Below, one piece after another: positions 43,086 through 51,918 of a stretch of 64,000 nt of DNA. The stretch's first letter is position 1. The number at the start of each line of letters is the position of its first letter. The stretch comes from Pandoraea capi (GTDB lineage: Bacteria; Pseudomonadota; Gammaproteobacteria; Burkholderiales; Burkholderiaceae): the NCBI RefSeq assembly GCF_902459735.1, contig NZ_CABPRV010000002.1, positions 372,001 to 436,000 of the forward strand. The letters are read 5' to 3'. A program made the position numbers and the translations under genes. The notes below the pieces were generated by a model that was not told the origin of the DNA, searched no databases, and worked only from the letters and a program-made list of their open reading frames with translations.

Positions 43086-44618
43086 TCAGTGCGCGGCGCT
43101 ATCGACGGCGAAGTGCTCGCCCGAGCAATCCTCGAACGGCTGCCGACGGTCCGAAATCGCGTAATAGACGCCACCGGCAATGCCCGCGCCCAGCAGCCAC
43201 GAGAACGGTGTGAGCGCGCTGAACGCGGGGACCAGCGCTGCCGTCACGGCCACGAGTGCCGAGGGCACCAGCGCGATCAGGGCCTTCGGATTCACGCCAC
43301 GGGTGTAGTGATAGGTGCTGCCGCGCATCTCGCTGTACAGATGCGGCACGTGCACGCATGTCTTGCGCAGCAACCAGTAGTCGACGGTGATGATGCCGTA
43401 CAGCGGCCCGAGCAACGCCCCCAGCCCCGAGAGGAAATACACGATCACGATCGGGCTGTTGTACAGGTTCCACGGCAGGATCACGACGGCAATCGTGGCA
43501 CTGATGAGCCCCGCGCGGCGGAACGTCAGACGATGCGGCGCGAGGCTCGTGAGCACGAATGCCGGGGCGACGAAGTTCGCCATGATGTTGACGGCGACCG
43601 TCACGACGAGGAACGCGAGGCACCCGAGCACGAGGAACGTCTTGTCGGGAATCGTCGCGATGATTTCGGTCGGGCTGTGGATGATCTGGCCGTTCAGGCT
43701 GAACTGCGCACCGGCAAGCACGAAGCTGATGACGGCGAAGATCAGAATGTTGACGGGCAATCCCCAGAAATTCCCCGTGCGAATCACCTTGCGGCTCGGT
43801 GACGCCCGCGTGAAGTCGCAGAAATTGAGCACCAGCGTGCCGTAGATCGCGAGCCACAGCGCGCCACCGGCGAAGACTTTCGTCCACATGGCAAGGCCGG
43901 TCAGCGGCTCACCGACCGACATGGCGATGTGACCGCCCGCGCGGTGGTACATCCACACGGCAAGGCTCGTCACGGTGATCAGGATGATCGGTCCGGCGAA
44001 CGCTTCGTACTTGCGCACCATCTCCATGCCGTACGCCAGAATCGCGAGCTGCACGAGCCAGATGGCAATGAAACTGACCCAGCCGAGCGTCGAGAGCCCC
44101 AGCACGGCGTTGTGATCGTAGGCCGCCAGCCCGGGCCAGACAGCCACGAGCAGCACCCGCAGCACGACCGAGGCGAGATACGTCTGAATGCCGAACCATG
44201 CGATGGCGATCACCGCGCGAATGATGGCGGGAATCTGCGCGCCGTACACGCCGAAGCTCATGCGGCTGATCACGGGAAACGGCACGCCGGTCTTGTGGCC
44301 CATGTACCCCGTGAGGTTCATGAAGACGTAGACGAGCGCCGCACCGATGGCGAGCGACGCCAGCATCTGCCAGCCCGTGAGGCCCAGCGCGAAGAGGCCG
44401 ATGGCGAAGGAATAGTTGGCGATGTTGTGCACATCGTTGGTCCACAGCGCGAAGATGCTGTAGCGGCCCCAGCGTCGTCCCTCCGACTTCGTGGGGGCCA
44501 GGTCGGCGTTATGTAGCCGTGGACTGAGGCCATGTGCCGACGGCGCATGTGCGTGTGCCTGCCCGGTCGAGGGCATCGCGCCCAGGACCTCGTTCGAAAC
44601 GTCCCATTGCATCCGCAT
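43086..44618 (-). CDS. NCS1-family nucleobase/hydantoin/allantoin permease
   Basis: A 510-residue transporter with about 12 helices and NCS1 motifs (FALWTNDVHNIANYSFAIGL near the first helix, GHKTGVPFPVISRMSFGVYG, DFTRASPSRK). The family takes up cytosine, uracil, allantoin, hydantoins or thiamine by sodium or proton symport. It lies 103 bases upstream of the racemase-family gene on the same strand and supplies the cluster with its substrate. Confidence 0.9.
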   Translation of the reverse strand: MRMQWDVSNEVLGAMPSTGQAHAHAPSAHGLSPRLHNADLAPTKSEGRRWGRYSIFALWTNDVHNIANYSFAIGLFALGLTGWQMLASLAIGAALVYVFMNLTGYMGHKTGVPFPVISRMSFGVYGAQIPAIIRAVIAIAWFGIQTYLASVVLRVLLVAVWPGLAAYDHNAVLGLSTLGWVSFIAIWLVQLAILAYGMEMVRKYEAFAGPIILITVTSLAVWMYHRAGGHIAMSVGEPLTGLAMWTKVFAGGALWLAIYGTLVLNFCDFTRASPSRKVIRTGNFWGLPVNILIFAVISFVLAGAQFSLNGQIIHSPTEIIATIPDKTFLVLGCLAFLVVTVAVNIMANFVAPAFVLTSLAPHRLTFRRAGLISATIAVVILPWNLYNSPIVIVYFLSGLGALLGPLYGIITVDYWLLRKTCVHVPHLYSEMRGSTYHYTRGVNPKALIALVPSALVAVTAALVPAFSALTPFSWLLGAGIAGGVYYAISDRRQPFEDCSGEHFAVDSAAH

Positions 44619-44813
44619 TGTCTCCTTGATGAAGCAAGGACAGCCTGACCGCTTATCGGTTGCCTGCCGTGCGGTCTTCGTACCGTCCCCGCTGAATGCG
44701 TGTTGGTGCTCTGGAGTATGGGTGGGACGTTTCGAATTGGGAAATTAAATGTTTGGTTGCCTGCTATTCGGAAAATGGATGCACGCCGGACGAGGAAAGC
44801 TCACGTGTTCCGC

Positions 44814-46439
44814 TCATGCGTCGTAGCCGCGAAACAGACCGCACAGGCGGAAGACGTCTTCCGTATAAGGCATGTTCTTGACCTTGCAGTAACGGCTGGC
44901 GAGCTTCATCAGTTCCTTGATGTCGCGTCCGCTCGCCTTCGGATAGCGGGCCGCGAGCGTTTCGATCAGGCCGTCGTCGAGATACGCCCCGACCTGCTCC
45001 GCCTGCATGCGCCACAGTCTGCGCGCGTCAGTCGCGCACGGCGTCTCGTAGTGAATGGTTGCGATGCAACGCGAGAGAATCGCGTCGTCCACGTCGCCGA
45101 TGCGGTTCGTTGTCATGAACAGCAGGCCGTGGAAGTATTCCAGCGAGCGCAGGAATTCCGCCACGATGGCGTTGTGCTCCAGATCGTTGTCGCGCCGCCG
45201 GATGTACACGTCTGCCTCGTCGAGCAACAGGATCGCGTTCCAGCGCATGGCGCGGCGCAGAATGCTCATGAGTGTGGCGCCGACCGACGCCGCCGTCGTA
45301 CCCAGTTGTCCGGAGTGCACGCGATACAACGGCTTGCCGACGACTTCCGAGTAGATCTCCGCCGTGAGCGTCTTGCCCAGGCCCGGTGCGCCCTGACACA
45401 GGATCGTGGCGCCGCCCGATTTGCCGGGGACGAAGTCCGGCATCATCGCGTCCATGTTCGACGTCAGAATGTCGATCAGATCGTGATGATGTGCCGGCAA
45501 CACCAGTTTGTCGCGCAGGCTCGGCTGGTACTGGTACTCGGTCATGTTCTGCACGTGCACCCAGAGATTGCGATGCCAGTCCAGATGGAACACGTGCACG
45601 TAGCAATGCAGCGGAATCGTCTCGAACGCCTGCGCGATCTCGGCATTGCGCCAGAAGTCGGCGTCGCACGCCATCTCGAAGTTGCGCTCCAGACGCTCTT
45701 CGTCGTTCACGCACTTCGCTGTCACGCCGTCGCCCACGCGAATCAGTTCCGTGCCGCCCTTCGGATCGACGGAGAACGCGGCGCGGCTCAGCACGAACTG
45801 CGCGCCGAACGCACGCTGCACGCGCAGGAAGCGCTGGGCGTGCTGTTCGTATTCGGCCTTGAACTCGGCGCATTCCTTGTAGAAGCCGAACTCCGCGAGC
45901 AGTTCGGGAATCGTGCGATTCGCAATGTCGTCGCGCGTGAAGACCAGCGACGTGGTCATGCCGGAGCGGCGCGGACGATGTTCCGTCGGGCTCAGGTTGG
46001 CCGATTGCATCGTGTTGGCCAGCATGTCCACGACGACATACGGGGACCCCTGATCTGGCTCCACATAGCGCAGTCGACGCACGAGCCACGGCAGCAGCGC
46101 GCCGTCGCGATGACGCTGATAGAGCCAGCCGTCGATGACGTCGCGCGCAAGGTAGGCGACCAGCCCCGGCACCAGCTTGTCCAGACTCGGAATGACGCGG
46201 GCCTGCGGCGCGTTGTAGACGTTGTCCAGCGCGAGCATCTGGAACATCAGCGCCCGCTCGTTCTGCGACTTGCTCAGCACGTAGAGCGTATTGAGCGATT
46301 TGGCGTCGAACCATTCGCTGGAGACGAGCATATTGCCGCGACACACGCCGTAGGCCGTCAATTGCTTGCCCAGCGGCGAGTCGGTGCCGATCAGTTGCAT
46401 CAGCGGGTGAATCAGTGATTCGGGAATTTCGAAATCCAT
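44814..46439 (-). CDS. Orphan AAA+ ATPase with unrecognised N-terminal domain
   Basis: A 541-residue protein. The C-terminal third is an AAA+ module: Walker A GAPGLGKT (350-357), Walker B ILLLDEAD (403-410), sensor 1 Asn445 (MTTN) and an arginine finger near 457 (ILSRCIA). The first 340 residues form an all-helical-looking domain I cannot place, with many Trp and Tyr residues and no signal peptide. GGAG stands eight bases before ATG 46439. It has no obvious partner gene. Family resemblance is to CbxX/ClpA-like remodellers; substrate unknown. Confidence 0.8.
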   Translation of the reverse strand: MDFEIPESLIHPLMQLIGTDSPLGKQLTAYGVCRGNMLVSSEWFDAKSLNTLYVLSKSQNERALMFQMLALDNVYNAPQARVIPSLDKLVPGLVAYLARDVIDGWLYQRHRDGALLPWLVRRLRYVEPDQGSPYVVVDMLANTMQSANLSPTEHRPRRSGMTTSLVFTRDDIANRTIPELLAEFGFYKECAEFKAEYEQHAQRFLRVQRAFGAQFVLSRAAFSVDPKGGTELIRVGDGVTAKCVNDEERLERNFEMACDADFWRNAEIAQAFETIPLHCYVHVFHLDWHRNLWVHVQNMTEYQYQPSLRDKLVLPAHHHDLIDILTSNMDAMMPDFVPGKSGGATILCQGAPGLGKTLTAEIYSEVVGKPLYRVHSGQLGTTAASVGATLMSILRRAMRWNAILLLDEADVYIRRRDNDLEHNAIVAEFLRSLEYFHGLLFMTTNRIGDVDDAILSRCIATIHYETPCATDARRLWRMQAEQVGAYLDDGLIETLAARYPKASGRDIKELMKLASRYCKVKNMPYTEDVFRLCGLFRGYDA

Positions 46440-46565
46440 GGACGGCACTCCCCGTATGGCGTGTCAGGCGGATGAGGTCTTGAAGACGTTCGTGACATTC
46501 GCAACATTCGGCCCGGGCGCTGCGTCGTGTCGACGCGGGCAGCGCGTGCAGACCGATGCGCGCGT

Positions 46566-47327
46566 TCAGGCGAGGAAGAAGTCGATGGCCTTTGCCACCA
46601 CCCCCGGTTCGATGATGTGCAGCCCGTCGAATTCGACGTATTGCACATCGTAGCCCGCCGCTTTGAGCTTGTTTGCGTTTTGTCGTCCGCTGGTGGCGAT
46701 CGGCAGTTGCTCGTCGATCAGGCCATGCGCGATGAACACCTTCGGCAGCCCTTCCTGAACGAAGATCGACATGAAGCCGCCGGAAAACGCGATGACGTGG
46801 CTCGCGATATCGCCATTCGTCACCCCGATGGACAACGCATAGCTCGCGCCGTCGGAAAAGCCGGCGAACGCCACATGCTGTGTGTCGATGGCATAGCGCG
46901 CCGCGACCCGGCGCAATGCCGCCTGCAACCGCTCCAGATCGGGCCCGTTACCGCCAATGACGATGTCCCACGTCGGGAAGGTCGAGTGCGGGGCGAGCAC
47001 GAGAAACTTGTGGCGATCGGCATGTGCTTCGATGAACGGCAACACCTTCTCGGGGAAGCCGCCCGCGCCGTGAAACATCACGAACAGCGGCACCGGCTTG
47101 TCGGTCGGCAACTCGTCAGGCACATACAGCACGGCGTCGCGTGTCTCGCTTAGACCGAGCGGATGGCGCCCGGGCGCGAACGGTTCAGAAGCAGAAATGG
47201 AGACGGAAGCGGAAGCGGGATCAAAAACGGAAGCGGCGGCCGACGCAGACTCAGGCGTCGCCAGAGGCATTGATGCGGACGTGATGACGTCCGGTGACAT
47301 GCGTCCGAACAATGAAGGGTCGAACAT
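46566..47327 (-). CDS. Alpha/beta hydrolase (LpqC/PHB depolymerase or carboxylesterase-like)
   Basis: A 253-residue hydrolase. The nucleophile is in GFSDGASYA, the oxyanion stretch in MFHGAGGFPE, the acid in GLIDEQLP and the His in DGLHIIEPG. The first 50 residues are a low-complexity Ala/Ser/Pro extension (ASASVSISASE) that is not a clean signal peptide. No ribosome site is visible before ATG 47327. An AT-rich promoter region with TTGATAT repeats follows upstream (47340-47375). Confidence 0.78.
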   Translation of the reverse strand: MFDPSLFGRMSPDVITSASMPLATPESASAAASVFDPASASVSISASEPFAPGRHPLGLSETRDAVLYVPDELPTDKPVPLFVMFHGAGGFPEKVLPFIEAHADRHKFLVLAPHSTFPTWDIVIGGNGPDLERLQAALRRVAARYAIDTQHVAFAGFSDGASYALSIGVTNGDIASHVIAFSGGFMSIFVQEGLPKVFIAHGLIDEQLPIATSGRQNANKLKAAGYDVQYVEFDGLHIIEPGVVAKAIDFFLA

Positions 47328-47420
47328 GGCGCGGTGATTGTCTCGTGATCGTTGATATTATTGATATATTGTATATCACACATTTCTTCACTGACATTCG
47401 GTATTTGCCGCGCAGCCGCC

Positions 47421-48311
47421 TTATCCGGCCATGTAGGTGGTTAATCCGGCCACGAGTGCATCGAAGGTGACCTTGCATCGGGGGCTTGAACGCAGGTCTT
47501 CGTGCATCGTCACCCAGGTGTGCAGGCGGAAGCGGAACGCGCTGGGCAAGATCCGTACGAGACGCGCATCGCGTCTGGCGAGCGGCACCTGACATCCCCC
47601 GATGCCATAGCCCGCGCGAATCATCGCCAGTTGCGACAGATCGCTGTCGGTGCGGAACGCGAAGTTGTCGCGCGACCACACGGGCACACCGCGCGTGGCT
47701 TCGCGCAGGAAAGGTGTCATCTGGTCGAAGCCGATCACCGTATGGTGTGCGAGATCGGCCAGCGACGCCGGCACGCCATGGCGTGCGAGGTAATCGTCGC
47801 GGGCATGCAGTCCGACGTCGATGATCCCCACCCGCCGCGCGATCAAGGCGTCTTGCTGCGGAGGCGCCATGCGCACCGCGATATCCACTTCGCGATGCAG
47901 CAGATCCTGAATGCGGTTCGTCGGCACGAGTTCGATGATGAGGTCCGGATGCGCGCGGCGCAGCGCCGTCAGGATCGGCGGCAGCACCTCCACCCCGACC
48001 ACTTCGCTTGCCGAAATCCGTACGACACCGCGTGCACCGTCTCCATGACTGGCGGCCGCGCGCTCGAACGCCAGCGCCGTGTGCTGCATGGCCTGTGCGT
48101 GCGCGCGCAGCGACTGTGCGGCATCCGTGGGCAACAGACCTGTCTGCGAGCGGGTGAACAGCGTTTGCCCGAGCGCCGCCTCAAGCGCCGCAATATGACG
48201 GCCCGCGGTCGGCTGCGTAATACCCAGCGCACGCGCGCCACCCGACAGCGAGCCTTCCGTCAACACGGCGAGAAACGTCCGGTAAAGGTCCCAACTCAGT
48301 TCTGAGGTCAT
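47421..48311 (-). CDS. LysR-family transcriptional regulator
   Basis: A 296-residue LysR protein with the helix-turn-helix in residues 8-65 (GSLSGGARALGITQPTAGRHIAALE). I chose ATG 48311 because the longer start codons lie inside the operator-like palindrome at 48322-48335. The divergent NAD-dependent epimerase gene starts 110 bases away, the usual target arrangement. Confidence 0.87.
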   Translation of the reverse strand: MTSELSWDLYRTFLAVLTEGSLSGGARALGITQPTAGRHIAALEAALGQTLFTRSQTGLLPTDAAQSLRAHAQAMQHTALAFERAAASHGDGARGVVRISASEVVGVEVLPPILTALRRAHPDLIIELVPTNRIQDLLHREVDIAVRMAPPQQDALIARRVGIIDVGLHARDDYLARHGVPASLADLAHHTVIGFDQMTPFLREATRGVPVWSRDNFAFRTDSDLSQLAMIRAGYGIGGCQVPLARRDARLVRILPSAFRFRLHTWVTMHEDLRSSPRCKVTFDALVAGLTTYMAG

Positions 48312-48321
48312 GTTCTTTACC

Positions 48322-48335
48322 ATACAAAAATGTAT
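48322..48335. promoter_or_regulatory. Dyad ATACA-AAAA-TGTAT, candidate LysR site
   Basis: Five-base arms at 48322-48326 and 48331-48335 lie in the divergent region between the LysR and epimerase genes. The T-N11-A layout fits LysR recognition sites. It stands 11 bases before the LysR start. Confidence 0.45.
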
Positions 48336-48420
48336 AGCCGATAGATGATTTTCAGCAATTTTATTCCAACTCGCTCGCGCGGAGAATGGCATCATCCGAC
48401 AACCAACGAGGTGCCTCCTC

Positions 48421-49458
48421 ATGATCCAATCGACTCAACGAAAAGTGTCCCGTGCGCTGGTCCTCGGCGCGACGGGTGGCATTGGCGGCGAAGTCACGCT
48501 GCAACTGCTCACGGCCGGGTGGCAGGTGCGTGCGCTGCGTCGCGGCGGTGCGCCGCACTCGGCCGCTGCCGCGTCAGCGACCCAGGCGCCCGACATCGGC
48601 ATCGAATGGATCGACGGCGACGCCATGCAAGCGGACGATGTGCTCGCCGCCGCGCGCGATTGCGACGTGATCGTGCACGCCGTCAATCCGCCGGGATATC
48701 GCAACTGGAACACGCAGGTGTTGCCTATGCTCGACAACACCATCGCCGCCGCCACGCGGTATGGTGCGACCATCGTCCTGCCGGGCACCGTCTACAACTA
48801 TGGTCCGGAGACATTTCCGAGGCTGCGCGAAGATGCGCCGCAACGCCCCCTCACCCGCAAGGGCAGGATTCGCGCGACGATGGAAGCCCGTCTGCGCGAC
48901 GCCAGCCACAACGGCGTGCAGACGATCATCGTGCGTGCCGGCGACTACTTCGGCCCACGCACGCGCAATAGCTGGTTCGCGCAAGGACTCGTGAAGCCGG
49001 GGCAACCGGCGCGTATCGTGCAAGTCCCCAATGCCCCCGGCATCGGTCATGAATGGTCTTATCTGCCGGACGTCGCGCGCGCCATGGTCATGCTGATCGA
49101 ACGACGTGCCACCCTCGCCGATTTCGCCAACTTCCATATGGCGGGTCATTGGGACGCGGACGGCACCGAGATGACCGCCGCCATCACCCGAGTCATGGCG
49201 CGCCACGGTATCGAGGTCACGACCCGGCACTTTCCGTGGTGGCTGATGACGTTGCTGTCGCCCTTCGTCACGACGCTGCGCGAAATGCGCGAGATGCGTT
49301 ACCTGTGGAAGCAACCGGTGCGCATGGACAATACCCGGCTCGTCGATGTGCTCGGGGAAGAACCGCACACGCCGCTCGACGTCGCCGTCCACGCCACGCT
49401 CGAAGGGCTGGGATGCCTGCCGGGCAAGCCGTCGGCCAAGGGCTTCGCATGCCCCTGA
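48421..49458 (+). CDS. NAD-dependent epimerase/dehydratase (extended SDR, NmrA-like)
   Basis: A 345-residue Rossmann protein with GATGGIGG at 16-23 and the later GTVYNYGPE and RAGDYFGP motifs of atypical extended SDRs. The usual YxxxK pair is not evident, so catalytic status is uncertain. ATG 48421 is divergent from the LysR gene and probably under its control. Confidence 0.82.
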   Translation: MIQSTQRKVSRALVLGATGGIGGEVTLQLLTAGWQVRALRRGGAPHSAAAASATQAPDIGIEWIDGDAMQADDVLAAARDCDVIVHAVNPPGYRNWNTQVLPMLDNTIAAATRYGATIVLPGTVYNYGPETFPRLREDAPQRPLTRKGRIRATMEARLRDASHNGVQTIIVRAGDYFGPRTRNSWFAQGLVKPGQPARIVQVPNAPGIGHEWSYLPDVARAMVMLIERRATLADFANFHMAGHWDADGTEMTAAITRVMARHGIEVTTRHFPWWLMTLLSPFVTTLREMREMRYLWKQPVRMDNTRLVDVLGEEPHTPLDVAVHATLEGLGCLPGKPSAKGFACP

Positions 49459-49570
49459 TTTATACAAGTGTTAACTTGCATAAATCATCATGCGCTCCTA
49501 TCCTTTGGCGTACTTCCCAATGCTCGTCCTCGCGAAGACGGGCATCCCGAAACCACAGGAGCCCCTGCCG

Positions 49571-50068
49571 ATGTCCGGTGTTGTCGAGACGTTCGATGCT
49601 TTCGTAATTTTCAAACTGGTGCTGGTGGCCGGACTGACGTTATGGTCCGCCATCGCTGCGCTGAACAATGTGGTGGCGTTCGGCGCGTCGGCGGGGGCTA
49701 TCGGCGCCACGTTGAGCATGGCGCCGTTACGTGCAGCACCGGCCATCGACCTCCCGCTGTTGCGTCGCGCGTTGCATGCGAAGGGATGGTCCGTGCTGGC
49801 GTTATCGACCGTAATTGCGCTTCAGATCGCGGCCACCGTCTGCCTCGGATGGGGTGGCATGCAGTTGGCGGGAGCCATCGGCCACGGCGCAACAGCGGCG
49901 GCCATCGCATGGGCGACGCTTGGTCTCAGTGCGCTGAGCGCCGCGTGGCTGATGATGATGATCGGCGGCCTGTGGTTCGGCTACTGGATCCGTCAGGAAG
50001 GTCTTCAACTCACGCACATGATGTTGCTGACACTGACGATTGCCGCGGCCGCCGTGCTGCGAATGTAA
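49571..50068 (+). CDS. DUF2165-family membrane protein
   Basis: A 165-residue inner-membrane protein with four hydrophobic helices. The segment LWSAIAALNNVVAFGASAG followed by GATLSM is the DUF2165 pattern. AGGAG (49557-49561) precedes ATG 49571, so the longer start at 49490 is rejected. Function unknown. It follows the epimerase gene by 112 bases and converges on the IclR gene. Confidence 0.75.
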   Translation: MSGVVETFDAFVIFKLVLVAGLTLWSAIAALNNVVAFGASAGAIGATLSMAPLRAAPAIDLPLLRRALHAKGWSVLALSTVIALQIAATVCLGWGGMQLAGAIGHGATAAAIAWATLGLSALSAAWLMMMIGGLWFGYWIRQEGLQLTHMMLLTLTIAAAAVLRM

Positions 50069-50080
50069 TCCGGGATGTAA

Positions 50081-50986
50081 TCAGTCGCCGCGCGCCCCGC
50101 CGAGCAGACGCGAGATGCGCCGCGCCGCATCGGTGAGCGCTGCGACCGTCTGCGGATTCGGGTGCGCGGGCAGATAGTGGATCGAGCCGACGATGGCGAG
50201 CGTGCCGAACAGCGAACCGTCGTCCTGCACGATCGGTGCGGCCAACGCGTTCACGCCCAGAAACACCTCTTCGGGCGCATCGGCCCAGCCCCGTTCGCGC
50301 ACGAGCGCCAACTCGTGCGACAACCGCATCGCGTCGGTAATGGTATGCGGCGTGCAGGCATCGAGCGGCGCGGCGAGCACTGCGTCGCGCCGTTCCTGCG
50401 CGCCAAACGCCAGCGCAATCTTGCCCTGCGCTACGCTATGCAACTTGAACTGCGTGCCCGGGTGCAGCAATATCTCCAGCGGACTGCGGCCGCGCATCAC
50501 ATCGAGCACGACCACATCGGTTTCCGTGAACGAACTGATGACGATGGTCTGCCCCACGGCATCGCGCAATTCTTCCATGACGGGACGCGCCAGTCCCACG
50601 ACATCGAACTGCTTGACCAGCTTCTGGCCCAGCAGGAACAGACGCCAGCCGATGCGGTAGCGGCTCGTGCGCGGGTTCTGCACGACATACCCTTCCTGAC
50701 GCAGCGCCGTGAGATGGCGATGCACCCGCGCCTTGGGTACGCCGAGCGCTTCTGCCAGATGCGTGACGCCGCACTCGGCATTGCGCTCGGCCAGCAACTC
50801 CAGAATGCGCAACGAAATGACCGAAGTCGACGACGTGTTGAGTTCGTCTGCGCCCCGCTCTCCCGCGTCGCCCGCCGCGTCGCCCATGCCGCGCTCCCCC
50901 GCGCCCGGCGCGGTGGCGGCACGTACGGTGCGAGGGCTGCGAGCGCTCCGGATCACGTCGTTCAGGCTGTCCTTCGATCGTTTCAC
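50081..50986 (-). CDS. IclR-family transcriptional regulator
   Basis: A 301-residue regulator. A polar 50-residue extension precedes the winged helix-turn-helix (about 55-115, with VTHLAEALGVPKARVHRHL) and the IclR effector domain (about 130-298, with LHSVAQGKIALAF and GVNALAAPIVQDDGSLFG). It starts 41 bases after the cupin stop on the same strand, so the two are probably cotranscribed. The paired GTATCGA-N3-TCGATAC dyads at 51764 and 51858 are its likely operators. Confidence 0.9.
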   Translation of the reverse strand: MKRSKDSLNDVIRSARSPRTVRAATAPGAGERGMGDAAGDAGERGADELNTSSTSVISLRILELLAERNAECGVTHLAEALGVPKARVHRHLTALRQEGYVVQNPRTSRYRIGWRLFLLGQKLVKQFDVVGLARPVMEELRDAVGQTIVISSFTETDVVVLDVMRGRSPLEILLHPGTQFKLHSVAQGKIALAFGAQERRDAVLAAPLDACTPHTITDAMRLSHELALVRERGWADAPEEVFLGVNALAAPIVQDDGSLFGTLAIVGSIHYLPAHPNPQTVAALTDAARRISRLLGGARGD

Positions 50987-51027
50987 TGATTGTCCTTTGT
51001 CACTGTCGCCGCACGTCGACTAAGCGG

Positions 51028-51705
51028 CTATTGCGCGTCGAGCGAGATGAAACGCTCGCCGAACACGTGATAGCGCTGCGGCTTGTTCTTGTTCGCGTCC
51101 TCGGGGCGCACGTAACGAATCGAGCTGCGATTGCGACACGCCCGCGGCAGAACGAAGCAGCGGATGAACGTGGTATCGCGCGCCTCGGTCGTCGGTGCGA
51201 GCACCGGCGCGTGGCCGAGTTCGAGCCAGGCCTGTCCCGGCCCGTGGGTGTGCGATGCGCCGAGCGTCTCGATCGTGATCTCGCCCTCCAGCGTGCAACG
51301 CACGCCGGGGCCTTGATGCACGTGCGTATGCGCCACGCCGCCGGGGGGGAATTGTACCTTGTCGCAACGCATGAGCCACTGTTGGCGAGGGTCCAGCTCG
51401 ATCGGCGCGGCAAGCTTGAGCGTCGACGATGCCCCCGGTGCAGAAGCAATCTCACCCGGCGACGGCTCGTTGCCCGTCATCAACTCCCAACGCCACAACG
51501 TCGCCCCTTCGCTGCCCGCGATCAGCGCCACACTGTCTTCGCCCAGCCAGGCACTTTGCGCCGGATGGTGCTGGGCGCCTGTATCGAATTCGATAGCCAC
51601 GTCGCCCTGCACGACGTAAATCGCCCGGCGCGCGGCCGGCAGATACACGGGCGGATGGTTCGGCGCGATGACATCTTCAAACAAACGCAATTGAAACGGC
51701 TTCAC
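51028..51705 (-). CDS. Bicupin-like protein
   Basis: A 225-residue protein with two cupin-type halves. The second half holds a metal-binding set, HTHVHQGPG with a following GEITI and later ELGHAPVLA. GTG 51705 is chosen because AGGAGATCGAGAA precedes it at proper spacing; the frame is open further but lacks a start with a ribosome site. It is divergent from the MFS transporter gene across the duplicated operator and so probably acts on, or near, the transported compound. Enzymatic activity is not established. Confidence 0.72.
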   Translation of the reverse strand: MKPFQLRLFEDVIAPNHPPVYLPAARRAIYVVQGDVAIEFDTGAQHHPAQSAWLGEDSVALIAGSEGATLWRWELMTGNEPSPGEIASAPGASSTLKLAAPIELDPRQQWLMRCDKVQFPPGGVAHTHVHQGPGVRCTLEGEITIETLGASHTHGPGQAWLELGHAPVLAPTTEARDTTFIRCFVLPRACRNRSSIRYVRPEDANKNKPQRYHVFGERFISLDAQ

Positions 51706-51763
51706 TTCTCGATCTCCTGTGACCAACCTGTTGCCCCGACCATCGAGACAACCTTGGCATTGA

Positions 51764-51780
51764 GTATCGACTATCGATAC
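51764..51780. promoter_or_regulatory. Operator-like dyad GTATCGA-CTA-TCGATAC
   Basis: Seven-base perfect arms 59 bases upstream of the cupin GTG. Its reverse complement is identical to the 17 bases at 51860-51876, so the region carries two copies of one sequence in opposite orientation, 96 bases apart. Confidence 0.7.
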
Positions 51781-51857
51781 GCAAAGCACCATTTATGGTT
51801 TACCACGAGAACAGATTTCCGAATGACCTGTTACCATTCAAACGAAATCATTCCCAT

Positions 51858-51878
51858 ACGTATCGATAGTCGATACGT
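51858..51878. promoter_or_regulatory. Operator-like dyad ACGTATCGA-TAG-TCGATACGT
   Basis: Nine-base perfect arms around TAG, 41 bases before the MFS start at 51919. The inner 17 bases match the site at 51764-51780 in inverted orientation. The pair lies between divergent genes next to an IclR gene. Confidence 0.72.
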
Positions 51879-51918
51879 GAGGTATGACACTAGGATGGGT
51901 TCCATGAAGGAGACAAGA

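Noticed and set aside
44700-46418. 572-residue plus-strand ORF opposite the AAA+ gene
   Set aside because: The minus strand carries intact AAA+ motifs; the plus-strand product is His/Arg/Val-rich without motifs.
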